Below, one piece after another: positions 11,601 through 19,532 of a stretch of 64,000 nt of DNA. Each line of letters begins with the position of its first letter. The first letter of the stretch is position 1. The notes under the pieces were generated by a model. It was not told the origin of the DNA and searched no databases. It saw only the letters and a program-made list of their open reading frames with translations. Where the stretch lies: the NCBI GenBank assembly GCA_020639215.1, contig JACKHA010000001.1, forward strand, positions 1 through 64,000, given 5' to 3'. The stretch is from Phycisphaeraceae bacterium (GTDB lineage: Bacteria; Planctomycetota; Phycisphaerae; Phycisphaerales; UBA1924). Position numbers and translations under genes: made by a program.

Positions 11601-11651
11601 GAGGCGGCGGTGCGACTGTGGGGGATCCGCCTGAAGGAGCCGCTGCCATGA
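8616..11651 (+). CDS. Single-span membrane protein with degenerate J-like N-terminal domain
   Basis: 1011 residues. The proposed start is TTG 8616, which overlaps the previous stop as TTGA; no ATG lies nearby in frame. Residues about 40-100 read like a J domain (PFALLGV, then NEAAIRAGFERQML, then helices to QMARRW). The catalytic HPD is replaced by HPQ at 71-73, so DnaK stimulation is doubtful. A Pro/Ala-rich linker leads to one transmembrane helix (about 270-295). The remaining ~700 residues are helical and probably periplasmic. It ends in an ATGA overlap with the next gene. The J-like call comes from pattern reading only; a profile search would decide it. Confidence 0.7.
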   Translation: MSADRTESVEAVRGSAPGGPARGASDPIERFLGPEAAAGGPFALLGVAVGGCNEAAIRAGFERQMLRVDGHPQGDTPEGEEVRIALHTAAAQLMDASVREQMARRWAGVVPTRSAPGAPAAGAASGVPGTSPVVASGFTPPSAASPHSGLDIDLQRDIRRTLAAGRGMNAHTAQQLAMLAKKRGLSQQAVPGLARAAMGAASGTTGAPAARTPGGPASASPPASISTQPRPQPASHQVFGVSATGGEIVPTVGGDLVLPRELDDDRAARTVKAVAALTILGIIAMAGAFWAVVSLTKPPASPPGGTTPARRPGSLIAQTPEPEPPEQLFPTRRDTPAPAPTVEAPPPDAGDLLARLRAAVEAQSVDPGAAGDAFRQLIDQTGQAWPAIPVDRRRALIDAIVEYVYRSASSPEGPIQTLEDVARGAVTLARARSLSQEQVAPAAWSVGLLVRLQRERDISARAGSLIESRVGAALAGRRPEGASAFEAGAAAALGAMPPLLVPSEQAGRTRESIDAGLDAWRAWLASAQGVTHGDAAARTALILAGMNVLLIDAPQPTDDRLVFEAIGLLAVAMDWSEGAAAREWLVRLIDAPGVSSGDVHAILSAVATQAPGARLDISLVPPARATDLERREIRDRLAILWNLADEQDRDALASAWREGASDARARRNASLTPEEHLASAVVLSRISEAAHLRWRGLTQEADDLLFNLDDDIEATLSLAADATGRALSDGSGDGVWAEQYLLAGRSIPIRIDLLTQAASRFTIDIGPVDAEVLVREAVRGSPPPVAQAAYDIVMRMNGSPWITNALLEELPTIPKTRRNTRLISALTGARLPQGRDDAWDAAARGAVVSRLLEILAADSDFRVFDDLSNLLAWSVMVRSDRATGPPAPGNAIDEPELAVSVLRLRWSRQAQAQLAPPGLGLTMDEVERRRASRLELAEGPVQLYAAEQLAATEMMALVVAAEQPDRTSLVRGVLDDLSRARQRARHIAEQIAAGEEAAVRLWGIRLKEPLP

Positions 11652-12787
11652 GCGTGCGCGAGACCGCATTGGCATGGAGACTGGCGATCCTTGCAACAGC
11701 GTTCGGCGCCGCCTTTGCCGCCACGGCGGCCGCGCAGCTCGACACACCCGCACCCGCGCGGCCCGCTCAGACCGTCGGCGAGCCCGACTCCAACGTCCTC
11801 CAGAGCGGGATGGCGTTCGACGATCTCGACCCCGACGCGCCGGTCCCAGCCACGCGGGTCTGGGCCGACCGGCTGGCCACACTCTCGCCGGCCAACCCCC
11901 GCGCGTATTTCGTGCTGGGTGAAGAGGTGGCCGGGGCCGCCCGGTCCAGATCCGACACCGAGCTGGCCCGCCACCTCTACGCGCTGGCGTTCGAACTCGA
12001 TCGGCGTCGACAGGAAGCGGGTGCCTCCGCGGATCCGGGCTTGGCCGCCAGCGCGTGCCTGGCCCTGGCCGATCTGGCACGCTCCGAAGAGGACCGGCGC
12101 TGGCTGATCGCCCTGGCCCGTTCGGTCGACCGTCGCTACGCCAGCCCCGACTGGAGCCGCGCCGCCCAGCCGGCGTGGTCGGGAAGGGCCGGGTTCCTGG
12201 CGGCCGAGTTCCTCGGGCTGGTGCGCTCGGGCGACGGAGCCCAGGCCCGCAACCGCCTCGACGATGAGGAGGTCGCACGCGTGCTCGAGGAGCACGAGGG
12301 CATGATCGGCGGGGTGGGCTCGTCCGGGTTCCTGGCCGAGATCGTCCGCCAGTCGCGCCAATGGCCATGCCCGCAGTGCGGCAACGAGCGGATCACCACG
12401 CTCGGCGAGACCCGCCCGCCACGACGCGGCCTGTGCCCGACGTGCCACGGAAACCCGGGCCCGCTGCTCACCGACCAGGCCCTCATCAACCAGCTGCGGT
12501 TTGAGTCTGGCCTGCTGGACGGGATCCAGTCGTCGTGGTCGGCCCAGATGGCCCTGGACCTGGGCGCCCCCCTCCGCGAGCCCCGGGCCGAGGAACTGGC
12601 CCCGACGCTGGGCGTGGACGCGGACTTGCCCTACTTCCGAGACGGGCGATGGGTCGAGGCCCCGACCAGGGGCACCGCGCCGCCGCTACCATCGCCCTCG
12701 CCCGCGAACCCGCGGGATCGCAACGATCTCTCGCGCCCCACGGCCGAGCCTGCGACACGCCCGACCGTCCCGCAAGCCGCTCCATAG
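11648..12787 (+). CDS. Exported protein with C-terminal zinc ribbon, last gene of the vWA cluster
   Basis: 379 residues. Signal peptide 1-29 (cleavage near AAAQL), then a helical TPR-like middle. A four-cysteine zinc ribbon follows, with C241/C244 (CPQC) and C263/C266 (CPTC). The tail is Pro/Arg-rich. A zinc ribbon in an exported protein is unusual, since such clusters are more often cytoplasmic. Start ATG 11648 overlaps the preceding stop by 4 bp. Function unknown; it probably works with the four upstream gene products (inference from overlap). Confidence 0.75.
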   Translation: MSVRETALAWRLAILATAFGAAFAATAAAQLDTPAPARPAQTVGEPDSNVLQSGMAFDDLDPDAPVPATRVWADRLATLSPANPRAYFVLGEEVAGAARSRSDTELARHLYALAFELDRRRQEAGASADPGLAASACLALADLARSEEDRRWLIALARSVDRRYASPDWSRAAQPAWSGRAGFLAAEFLGLVRSGDGAQARNRLDDEEVARVLEEHEGMIGGVGSSGFLAEIVRQSRQWPCPQCGNERITTLGETRPPRRGLCPTCHGNPGPLLTDQALINQLRFESGLLDGIQSSWSAQMALDLGAPLREPRAEELAPTLGVDADLPYFRDGRWVEAPTRGTAPPLPSPSPANPRDRNDLSRPTAEPATRPTVPQAAP

Positions 12788-12815
12788 TCCGCCCGACACG
12801 GCGGGGGAGAACACC

Positions 12816-13238
12816 ATGACCGACCAACCCGCCGCTCCCTCAACGCCGGCCCCCCAGGGCGCCCCCGCGGAGCCCGTCGCCAAGCCCGAGATCGAGTTCG
12901 CCGACTTCGCAAAGGTGGACCTCCGCGTCGCCCGCGTCGTCCAGGCCGAGCCTCACCCCAACGCCGACCGCCTGCTCAGGCTCCAGATCGACGACGGCAG
13001 CGGTACGCCCCGCCAGATCTGCGCCGGCATCAAGGCCTTCTACAAGCCCGAGGACCTGGTCGGCAAGCACATCGTCATCGTCGCGAACCTCAAGGCCCGG
13101 ACCATCCGGGGCGAAGAGTCGCGCGGCATGCTGCTGGCCGCCAGCGACGCCCCGAAGGACGGTGGGAACCAGGGCGAGCGGAACGTCGTGGTGCTGACGC
13201 CCATGGGCCAGATTCCGGCCGGGTCGATCGTTTCGTAG
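12816..13238 (+). CDS. tRNA-binding OB-fold protein (MetG C-terminal / CsaA-like)
   Basis: 140 residues. After an Ala/Pro-rich leader, the core FAKVDLRVARVVQAEPHP and HIVIVANLKARTIRGEESR matches the tRNA-binding domain found at the C-terminus of methionyl-tRNA synthetase, in Trbp111, and in CsaA. A free-standing copy may act in trans with a short MetG or as a tRNA chaperone. ATG 12816 is preceded by a GGGGGAGA sequence. It begins 28 bp after the vWA cluster and may be co-transcribed, although its cytoplasmic role looks unrelated. Confidence 0.88.
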   Translation: MTDQPAAPSTPAPQGAPAEPVAKPEIEFADFAKVDLRVARVVQAEPHPNADRLLRLQIDDGSGTPRQICAGIKAFYKPEDLVGKHIVIVANLKARTIRGEESRGMLLAASDAPKDGGNQGERNVVVLTPMGQIPAGSIVS

Positions 13239-13473
13239 GCGGAGCGACGGGGCGACGAAGGGGGACCCGGGGGGCGCCTTCCGAGCGTTGGGTGCCGGGC
13301 CCGGCTCGAGCGGTTCGGCAGGTTCCGCGTTCCGACACGCGCCGACATGCTGTCGGTTCAACCTGAACCCCCGCCTCCGACCGATATTCTCGTCACGGTG
13401 GGGCGGCGGCGTGCGCTGGTGCGCGCGCCCAAGCCGCCCAACGGATCGGAGATCCGGATACGGAGGTCGGACA

Positions 13474-14199
13474 ATGGGGCGGAGCCCGATGGCACGGACG
13501 GCGTCGGAATCTCAAGGCAACTCCCGGACACACCCGCGCCCTGCTCGCTCGGCTCGGGCCGCGCTGGCCGGGCTGATCGGCGTGGCCTTGGCAGCCCTCG
13601 GCGGGTGCGCCAGCGGCGGCGACGCCGAGTACGACGCCCTGCTCGACGAGAACTCGGCCCTGAGGGCCCGTGTCTCCACCCTCCAGACGGCCCTGGATCA
13701 GTGCGAGGTCAACCGCCAGGCTGCCGAGGACGAGAACGCCCAGCTCGCTGCGGGCCTTGCCAACATGCAGGGCGGCGAGACGCCCGGATCCGCCGCCACG
13801 GGCTTCGAGGGCATCTCGGGCGCGACCGTGACCCACGGCTCGGGCGGCGAGATCGTGGTCGCCATCGCCGGCGACGTGCTGTTCGACTCCGGGCGGGCCG
13901 AGCTCAAGTCCTCGGCCCAGAACTCGCTGGCCCGCATCGCCCAGGTGCTCAACGCCCAGTACGCGGGCAACACCGTCCGCATCGAGGGCTACACCGACAG
14001 CGACCCGATCCGGCGCAGCAACTGGCAATCCAACGAGCACCTCTCCGCCGAGCGGGCCCTGGCGGTCGAGCGGTATCTCGTGCAGCGCGGCGTGAACAAC
14101 GACCGCGTGTACTCGGCGGCGTTCGGGCCCTCGAACCCGCGCGCGACCCGCGACCAGAGCCGGCGCGTGGAGATCGTGGTGTTGGGCAGCGGTATGTAG
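13474..14199 (+). CDS. OmpA/Pal-type peptidoglycan-binding lipoprotein
   Basis: 241 residues. The signal sequence ends in a lipobox (ALGGC), so the protein is lipidated and probably sits in the outer membrane. A coiled-coil segment follows (ENSALRARVSTLQTALDQ), then an OmpA C-terminal domain that binds peptidoglycan: DVLFDSGRAELKSS, RIEGYTDSDPIR, LSAERALAVERYL and SRRVEIVVL. ATG 13474 has GGAGG 7 bp upstream, better than the second ATG at 13489. No Tol genes are adjacent, so Pal identity is not asserted. Confidence 0.9.
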   Translation: MGRSPMARTASESQGNSRTHPRPARSARAALAGLIGVALAALGGCASGGDAEYDALLDENSALRARVSTLQTALDQCEVNRQAAEDENAQLAAGLANMQGGETPGSAATGFEGISGATVTHGSGGEIVVAIAGDVLFDSGRAELKSSAQNSLARIAQVLNAQYAGNTVRIEGYTDSDPIRRSNWQSNEHLSAERALAVERYLVQRGVNNDRVYSAAFGPSNPRATRDQSRRVEIVVLGSGM

Positions 14200-14245
14200 A
14201 GCTGTTCGGCTCCCGGCGGACTCATCTGGCAGGCAGACACCGACC

Positions 14246-14277
14246 CGCCCCACGTCCCTACCGGGTGCCGTGGGGCG
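14246..14277 (+). terminator. Probable terminator after the OmpA-like gene
   Basis: A 9-bp perfect stem (CGCCCCACG with CGTGGGGCG), a 14-nt loop and a short CTTTG run. It lies 46 bp beyond the OmpA-like stop and ahead of the FAS1 gene. Confidence 0.5.
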
Positions 14278-14406
14278 CTTTGCCGCGCAGCCGCTCTGAA
14301 TCCGCCATCGCCGCGGCGTCGAAGTCAGTCTCGTCATTCCTGATCGCTGCCCTCGCGGATCGTTCCGATCGGGGCGGCTCAAACCAACCAGGAAAGGAGC
14401 CTGATC

Positions 14407-15414
14407 ATGGCGCTCATCCGCGTCGCCGCTGTCTCTCTGCTCGCCGGTCTGGCCTTCAACGCCACGGCCCAGTGCCAGTACTCCACCACCGCCCGCAAGG
14501 CCGAGGCCAACTCGGGCCAGTGCTCGGTGCAGACGGCTTCCGAGTGCTCGGCGACCTCGACCGTGACGCTGGCCTCGATGGACAACCACCGCACCGGAAA
14601 CATCATTGAGGTGGCTCAGCGGGCCGGCTCGTTTACGACGCTGGTCGCCGCCGTCCAGGCTGCCGGCCTTGCCGATGTGCTCTCCGGTGAGGGCCCTTTC
14701 ACGGTGCTGGCCCCGACTGATGAGGCCTTCGAGGCCCTGCCGGCCGGCACCGTCGCGCACCTGCTCGAGCCGGAGAACAAGGCCCTCCTGCAGTCGATCC
14801 TGCTCTACCACGTCATCCCGGCCGAGGTGGCCAGCACGCAGGTCGTGAAGGTTACGTCCGCGCAGACCGCCGGCGGCCAGCGGGTCGACATCGACGTCCG
14901 CAATGGCCAGGTGTTCGTCGACGACGCCCGCGTCATCGCCACGGATGTTGAGGCGACCAACGGCGTCATCCACGCGATCGACCGCGTGATCATGCCCGCG
15001 ACCGAGGACATCCTCGCCACGGCCGGCGAGGCCGGCTCGTTCACAACTCTCGCGGCCGCCCTCGACGCCGCCCGCCTGGTCGGCGCGCTGCGCGGCGACG
15101 GCCCCTTCACGGTGTTCGCACCGACCGACGAGGCGTTCGCGGCCCTGCCCGCGGGCACCGTTCAGGAACTGCTCAAGCCCGAGAACCGCTCGACCCTGCA
15201 GGCGATCCTGAAGTACCACGTGATCAGCGGACGGATCTACGCCGACGACGCGGTCGAGGCCGGCGTGGCCGCCACGCTCCAGGGCGATGACGTCCGCATC
15301 CGCATCAGCAACGGCCGCCTGACGGTCAATGGCGCGAACGTCATCGCGTCCGACATCGAGACGACCAACGGCATCATCCACGTGATCGACGCGGTCATCC
15401 TCCCACCCCGCTGA
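14407..15414 (+). CDS. Secreted protein with two fasciclin (FAS1) domains
   Basis: 335 residues with a signal peptide (about 1-22, cleavage near ATAQC) and two FAS1 repeats, roughly 60-195 and 196-335. Each carries the family signatures: GPFTVLAPTDEAFEALP and GPFTVFAPTDEAFAALP, then a YHVI element, and finally TNGVIHAIDRVI or TNGIIHVIDAVI. FAS1 domains mediate cell-surface or matrix adhesion. AGGAAAGGAG lies just upstream of the ATG. The next genes are an ECF sigma factor and an RskA-like anti-sigma factor. That grouping recalls mycobacterial sigK-rskA and their FAS1 targets mpt70/mpt83, so this gene may belong to the same regulon (inference). Confidence 0.94.
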   Translation: MALIRVAAVSLLAGLAFNATAQCQYSTTARKAEANSGQCSVQTASECSATSTVTLASMDNHRTGNIIEVAQRAGSFTTLVAAVQAAGLADVLSGEGPFTVLAPTDEAFEALPAGTVAHLLEPENKALLQSILLYHVIPAEVASTQVVKVTSAQTAGGQRVDIDVRNGQVFVDDARVIATDVEATNGVIHAIDRVIMPATEDILATAGEAGSFTTLAAALDAARLVGALRGDGPFTVFAPTDEAFAALPAGTVQELLKPENRSTLQAILKYHVISGRIYADDAVEAGVAATLQGDDVRIRISNGRLTVNGANVIASDIETTNGIIHVIDAVILPPR

Positions 15415-15819
15415 TCGGGACTGTCTCCATCCCGCGCGGGCCCATCGGCGAGAGCCGCGGCCAGCCCGAGCGGCGACGTGGGAAGTGGGAATCCGCCCGC
15501 CCCGGTTCACGCCGGGGCGGGCATTCAAGCCGAGAGTTGGTTGAATCGATTTGTCGCGTGCGGGCGAAACAGCTCCCCGTCCCCGCACGCGATGTGTTCA
15601 GGAGCAAGCGGGATGCTGGCAGTTTCGGGTGGTGCGACAGATGCTTGGAGTTTCCGACCGCAGGAGCAGCGTGTGGCAGGTTGCCTGGTCTCGGCTTACA
15701 GTTCGCTGCTCTCGTCAGGAACCGTGTCGCCACGCGGCACCGAATCGAGCCCCACGCGTCGAACCGCCCCTGCTGAGAAAGCGTCGGCCCTTTCGTCCCG
15801 CAAGGAGCCCCGTCGAGCC
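15415..15819 (+). other. Intergenic region upstream of the ECF sigma factor
   Basis: 405 bp. It holds the strong hairpin at 15495-15522. The rest is of lower GC than the flanking genes and is the likely promoter region of the sigma/anti-sigma pair. An in-frame open stretch extends the sigma ORF back to 15478, but it encodes no recognisable sequence. No repeat was found apart from the hairpin. Confidence 0.5.
15495..15522 (+). terminator. GC-rich hairpin after the FAS1 gene
   Basis: A perfect 11-bp stem, GCCCGCCCCGG with CCGGGGCGGGC, around a 6-nt loop. It starts 80 bp after the FAS1 stop. No U-run follows, so it may be a factor-dependent or processing hairpin, or a REP-like element related to those at 18.1 and 27.5 kb. 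Confidence 0.45.
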
Positions 15820-16437
15820 GTGCCGGAAACGCTGCTTGAACGAATTGGAAACGGCGACACATCCGCGGTCCGGGAGTGTCTTGACCGGTTCAGCGGTCTG
15901 ATCTGGGCGCTGGCGCGTCGCGCGGGTCTGTCTGGGGCCGAGGCAGAGGACTCGGTCCAGGAGATCTTTGTCGAAATCTGGAAGAGCGCCGGTCGGTACC
16001 GCCCGGAGATCGCTTCCGAGACGGCTTTCGTGGCGACCATCGCGCGTCGCCGCCTGATCGACGCCCGGCGTCGCAAGACGCGCCGCCCACCATCGCAGGT
16101 TCTCCACGAGGACGCCGCGACCGCGGCGCCCATCAGCGACCGGGCCGAAGTCGCCCAGGAGGCCGACCGGGCGACTCGTGCCCTGGAGCGCCTCTCGGCG
16201 GAGCAGCAGCGGGTGCTGCGGCTGTCCGTCTTCGAGGGCCTGTCCCACGAGAAGATCGCAACCGCCACGGGCCTGCCGCTCGGCACCGTCAAGACCCACG
16301 CCAGGCGCGGGCTGATCAAGATTCGCGCGATGCTCGGCGTCGAGTCGGGCTCGGGCGGCGAGTCGTCCGGTTCCCCAGCATCGACGACGCGGGCCGCCGG
16401 TGGGGCGAGCGGCGGGCGGAAGGAGGTGACCCGATGA
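15820..16437 (+). CDS. ECF-type RNA polymerase sigma factor (SigK-like)
   Basis: 205 residues from GTG 15820, which follows AAGGAG by 12 bp. The upstream in-frame extension to 15478 has no family sequence. Region 2 (LIWALARRAGLSGAEAEDSV, then QEIFVEIWKSAGRY, then FVATIARRRLIDARRR) and region 4 (LSAEQQRVLRLSVFEGLSHE, then GLPLGTVKTHARRGL) are complete. It redirects RNA polymerase to a stress or envelope regulon. Its last codon overlaps the ATG of the RskA-like gene (ATGA), the classic arrangement for a sigma factor with its own inhibitor. The likely target is the FAS1 gene just upstream (inference). Confidence 0.92.
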   Translation: MPETLLERIGNGDTSAVRECLDRFSGLIWALARRAGLSGAEAEDSVQEIFVEIWKSAGRYRPEIASETAFVATIARRRLIDARRRKTRRPPSQVLHEDAATAAPISDRAEVAQEADRATRALERLSAEQQRVLRLSVFEGLSHEKIATATGLPLGTVKTHARRGLIKIRAMLGVESGSGGESSGSPASTTRAAGGASGGRKEVTR

Positions 16438-17375
16438 GTCACTTCTCGCCCAAGACCAACGGCTTGGATCACGAAACGGACGGCGCCACGCTCGAACTCA
16501 TCGCGGCCCAGGTGCTCGACGACATCTCGCTCGACGAGAAGTCCTCACTGTCGGACGCCCCCGTGGGCGCGCTCGCCATCGACGAGGCCTCCCTCGAGGC
16601 TGCGGCTGGCTCGCTGTTCCTGGCACTGGCCCAGCAGTCCGCCCCGGTCCTTCCCGACGCGATCGGCGGCGACACAGGCGCCGGTTCATCGGACGCAATG
16701 CCGGGCGATGTTCGTCGCCGCCTCGATCGCCTGGCCGAGGCGTTCATCGCCGCCCGTCAGGGGGAACCGGTCCGCGTCATCGCGTCCCCGATCCCGGCTC
16801 CGACGCCCGCGGCGACGCCGAAGGCCCAGAAACCGGCCGCGGCATCTCCGACGCGAACGAACCGCCTCGCACCCGCGATCCCGCTGTGGTCAAAACTGGC
16901 GATGGCCGCCGCCGTCGCGATCGCTGCCCTTGGGTGGTGGGTCGCGTTGTCCGGGCCCGCCGACCCGGGCGGATTCCGCTCCCCCGCCGAGGTGCTCGTC
17001 TCATTGCGGGACAGCGCCGACACCGTCCGACTCGACCTGGGCGAGTGGAGTGACGAATCGGTCACCGCCGAGATCAAAGACGTTTCAGGCTCTGTCACCT
17101 GGAGCGACCAGGCCCAGTGCGGCGTGCTGACGCTCCACGGCCTGCCCGAGCTGCGCGATTCCGTCTACCAACTCTGGATCATCGACGCCGAGCGCGGCAT
17201 GTCGCAGCGCATCAGCGGGGCGATCTTCCAGAGCGACGGCAAGGACACTGCCGTCGTGATTGACCCGCGACTGCCCGTCAACCGGGCCGCGGCCTTCGCG
17301 CTGACCATCGAGCAGCCGGGTGGCACGTGGGTCTCCGACATGTCGCGCCGCGTCGTGATCGCCGCCCGCCAATGA
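16434..17375 (+). CDS. RskA-like transmembrane anti-sigma factor
   Basis: 313 residues. A cytoplasmic N-terminal half (about 1-145) should bind the sigma factor. One transmembrane helix (about 153-172) follows. The periplasmic C-terminal domain matches the anti-sigma-K factor RskA domain (GVLTLHGLPELRDSVYQLWI, and FALTIEQPGG near the end). The N-terminal part lacks an evident HxxxCxxC zinc site, so sigma binding would be zinc-independent as in RskA. Release would occur by regulated proteolysis in the membrane (family knowledge). It overlaps the sigma gene by 4 bp. Confidence 0.9.
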   Translation: MSHFSPKTNGLDHETDGATLELIAAQVLDDISLDEKSSLSDAPVGALAIDEASLEAAAGSLFLALAQQSAPVLPDAIGGDTGAGSSDAMPGDVRRRLDRLAEAFIAARQGEPVRVIASPIPAPTPAATPKAQKPAAASPTRTNRLAPAIPLWSKLAMAAAVAIAALGWWVALSGPADPGGFRSPAEVLVSLRDSADTVRLDLGEWSDESVTAEIKDVSGSVTWSDQAQCGVLTLHGLPELRDSVYQLWIIDAERGMSQRISGAIFQSDGKDTAVVIDPRLPVNRAAAFALTIEQPGGTWVSDMSRRVVIAARQ

Positions 17376-17441
17376 GCGAGCGTCCCGAGCGTGATCCTGC
17401 CGCGCCCGCCAAGGCATAGGGTTCCCCAGCAAGGGAGACCC

Positions 17442-18080
17442 ATGGACCTCGACACCCGCATCGCCCAGTTCGAGAAGATGGCCGCCGACGACCCGGCCAA
17501 CGACATGGCCCATTTCTCGCTCGGCTCGGCGTACAACCAGGCCGGGCGGTACGAGGACGCGGCCGCGGCGTTCCTGCGCTGCGTCTCGATCAACCCCGCC
17601 ATGAGCAAGGCGTACCAGCTCGCCGGGGCCGCCCTCATGGCCGCCCAGCAAACCCAGCGGGCCGGCGAGGTCCTCACCGAGGGCTACAAGGTGGCCGCGG
17701 GCCGCGGCGACCTGATGCCGAAGAACGCGATCGGCGAGATGCTCCGGAAACTGGACCTGCCCGTGCCCGAGGTCGAGCCCAAACGCTCCGGCCCGGCTCC
17801 GGACGGCTCGTTCGTGTGCCGACGCACCGGACGACCGGGTACCAAAATGGCCCGCCCGCCCTTCAAGGGCCCGGTCGGCGAGTGGATCCACGCGAACATC
17901 GCCAAAGAGACGTTCGATCAGTGGATCGGCCAGGGGACCAAGGTCATCAACGAGCTGCGTCTGGATATGTCGCGCGACGAGGACGCCGCCACGTACGACA
18001 AGTACATGGAGGAGTTCCTGGGGATCGACGCCCAAATGCGGGAGCAGATCGTCACGGAGTGGCGGGCGAAGCAGGGCTGA
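17442..18080 (+). CDS. TPR protein fused to YggX-type Fe(2+)-trafficking domain
   Basis: 212 residues from ATG 17442, preceded by AAGGGAG. The N-terminal ~100 residues hold TPR-like helices (DPANDMAHFSLGSAYNQAGR, then a second repeat with NPAMSKAYQLAG). Residues from about 125 match YggX/Fe(2+)-trafficking proteins: FVCRRTG with the conserved cysteine, MARPPFKGPVGEWIHANI, then a Trp-Ile segment, TKVINELRLDM, and MEEFLGI. YggX protects Fe-S clusters from oxidation and is normally a stand-alone protein of about 90 residues, so this is a fusion. It follows the anti-sigma gene after 66 bp and may be co-transcribed with it. Confidence 0.88.
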   Translation: MDLDTRIAQFEKMAADDPANDMAHFSLGSAYNQAGRYEDAAAAFLRCVSINPAMSKAYQLAGAALMAAQQTQRAGEVLTEGYKVAAGRGDLMPKNAIGEMLRKLDLPVPEVEPKRSGPAPDGSFVCRRTGRPGTKMARPPFKGPVGEWIHANIAKETFDQWIGQGTKVINELRLDMSRDEDAATYDKYMEEFLGIDAQMREQIVTEWRAKQG

Positions 18081-18119
18081 GGTTCGAACTCAACGGGACG
18101 GAGTCGAAGGCCCCCTTGG

Positions 18120-18144
18120 GGTTGCGGGCGTTCCGCCCGCAACC
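18120..18144. repeat. Perfect palindromic hairpin after the YggX gene
   Basis: An 11-bp perfect stem around a TTC loop (core GTTGCGGGCG and CGCCCGCAAC), 40 bp after the YggX stop. It could terminate transcription, or be part of the REP-like cluster that follows. Confidence 0.5.
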
Positions 18145-18167
18145 GGGAGCCCGCTCCCACACGACGA

Positions 18168-18318
18168 GGGGGCGGGGCTTTCCAGCCCCGCTCGAACGCG
18201 GCGATCCCGCAGCGTCGTTCTTCCGCCTCCGCCGTTGCCTTGGACTCCCGAGCCGACTGGAGCAAAGGACGTTGTGCGTCCTTCTCCGCAACCGGGCGGG
18301 CTGGAAAGCCCGCCCCCC
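18168..18318. repeat. REP-like inverted pair (GGCTTTCCAGCC hairpins)
   Basis: Two hairpins in opposite orientation: 18172-18191 (stem GCGGGGCT, loop TTCC) and 18294-18315 (stem GGGCGGGCT, loop GGAA). The second is the reverse complement of the first in both core and flanks (ACGAGGGGGCGGGGCTTTCC against its inverse). The arrangement matches bacterial REP/BIME units. It occupies most of the gap between the YggX gene and gmd. Confidence 0.65.
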
Positions 18319-18370
18319 TCGTGAACGCGTGGTCCGCTCCTCGGGCGTCCCGCCCCAATAAACTCGCCCA

Positions 18371-19432
18371 ATGCCCGACGCCCCCCGCGCCCTCATCTCC
18401 GGCATCACAGGACAGGATGGCTCCTACCTCGCCGAGTTCCTGCTCGCCAAGGGCTACGAGGTCCACGGCGTCGTCCGGCGTGCCTCGCTGTTCAACACCG
18501 GCCGCATCGACCACATCTACCAGGACCCCCACGAGCCCGCCCCCCGCCTCCGCCTGCACTACGGCGACATCACCGACGTCTCCAGCCTCCGGCGTGCCCT
18601 GGCCATCGCCCGCCCGCGCGAGGTCTACAACCTGGCCGCCCAGAGCCACGTCCGCGTCTCGTTCGACCTGCCGATCTCGACCGCCGAGTCGATCGCGATG
18701 GGCACGCTGAACCTGCTCGAGGCCGTCCGCCAGCACCAGCAGGAAACCGGCGACCAGGTCCGTTTCTACCAGGCCTCATCCAGCGAGCAGTACGGGCGCG
18801 TGGCCGAGACGCCCCAGCGCGAGACCACGCCCTTCCGCCCGCGCTCGCCGTACGCCTGCGCCAAGGTCATGGCCCACGACCTGACCGTCAACTACCGCGA
18901 CGCCTACGGGCTGTTCGCCTGCTGCGGCATCCTGTTCAACCACGAGAGCCCCCGGCGCGGCGAGACGTTCGTGACCCGCAAGATCACCCGGGCCGCGGGG
19001 CGGATCAAACTCGGTCTGGACCGCGAGGTGTTCCTGGGCAACCTCGACGCGAAGCGCGACTGGGGCTTCGCGGGCGACTACGTGCGGGCCATGTGGCTGA
19101 TGCTCCAGCAGGACCAGCCGGGCGACTATGTGGTGGCGACCGGGCGTTCGATCAGTGTCCGAGAGTTCGGGCAGATGGTCTTCGCCCACCTTGGGCTCAC
19201 GTTCGAGGACCGTGTGCGGTTCGACGCCCGCTACCTCCGCCCGGCGGAGGTGGAGACGCTCCAGGGCGACGCGAGCAAGGCCCGCACCGCGCTGGGCTGG
19301 CAGCCCACGACCAGCGTCGAGGACCTGGCCCGCCTGATGGGCGACGCCGACCTGGAACTGGCCCGGCGTGAGAAGACTCTCCGCGACGCCGGGCACCAGA
19401 TGCCCGCCCGCGAGGGGCACGACCAGCAGTAG
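18371..19432 (+). CDS. gmd: GDP-mannose 4,6-dehydratase
   Basis: Converts GDP-D-mannose to GDP-4-keto-6-deoxymannose, the precursor of GDP-fucose, GDP-rhamnose and related surface sugars, using bound NADP. 353 residues, the usual length. Visible: the Rossmann [13 protein letters not shown] at 11-23, the NADP-binding [12 protein letters not shown], the SSSEQYG active-site strand (137-142), catalytic Tyr161 and Lys165 in SPYACAK, and the family motif GETFVTRKI. No glycosyltransferase genes lie next to it, so the polysaccharide locus must be elsewhere. Confidence 0.96.
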   Translation: MPDAPRALISGITGQDGSYLAEFLLAKGYEVHGVVRRASLFNTGRIDHIYQDPHEPAPRLRLHYGDITDVSSLRRALAIARPREVYNLAAQSHVRVSFDLPISTAESIAMGTLNLLEAVRQHQQETGDQVRFYQASSSEQYGRVAETPQRETTPFRPRSPYACAKVMAHDLTVNYRDAYGLFACCGILFNHESPRRGETFVTRKITRAAGRIKLGLDREVFLGNLDAKRDWGFAGDYVRAMWLMLQQDQPGDYVVATGRSISVREFGQMVFAHLGLTFEDRVRFDARYLRPAEVETLQGDASKARTALGWQPTTSVEDLARLMGDADLELARREKTLRDAGHQMPAREGHDQQ

Positions 19433-19532
19433 GGCCCAAGGCACAGTCTGCGGACCTGTGCCACCTCGAAGCCCGTATACTCCGCTCCCTCGACCACCAA
19501 CCGCCCCCGCGGGGCGCAGAAGGAGACGCGTC

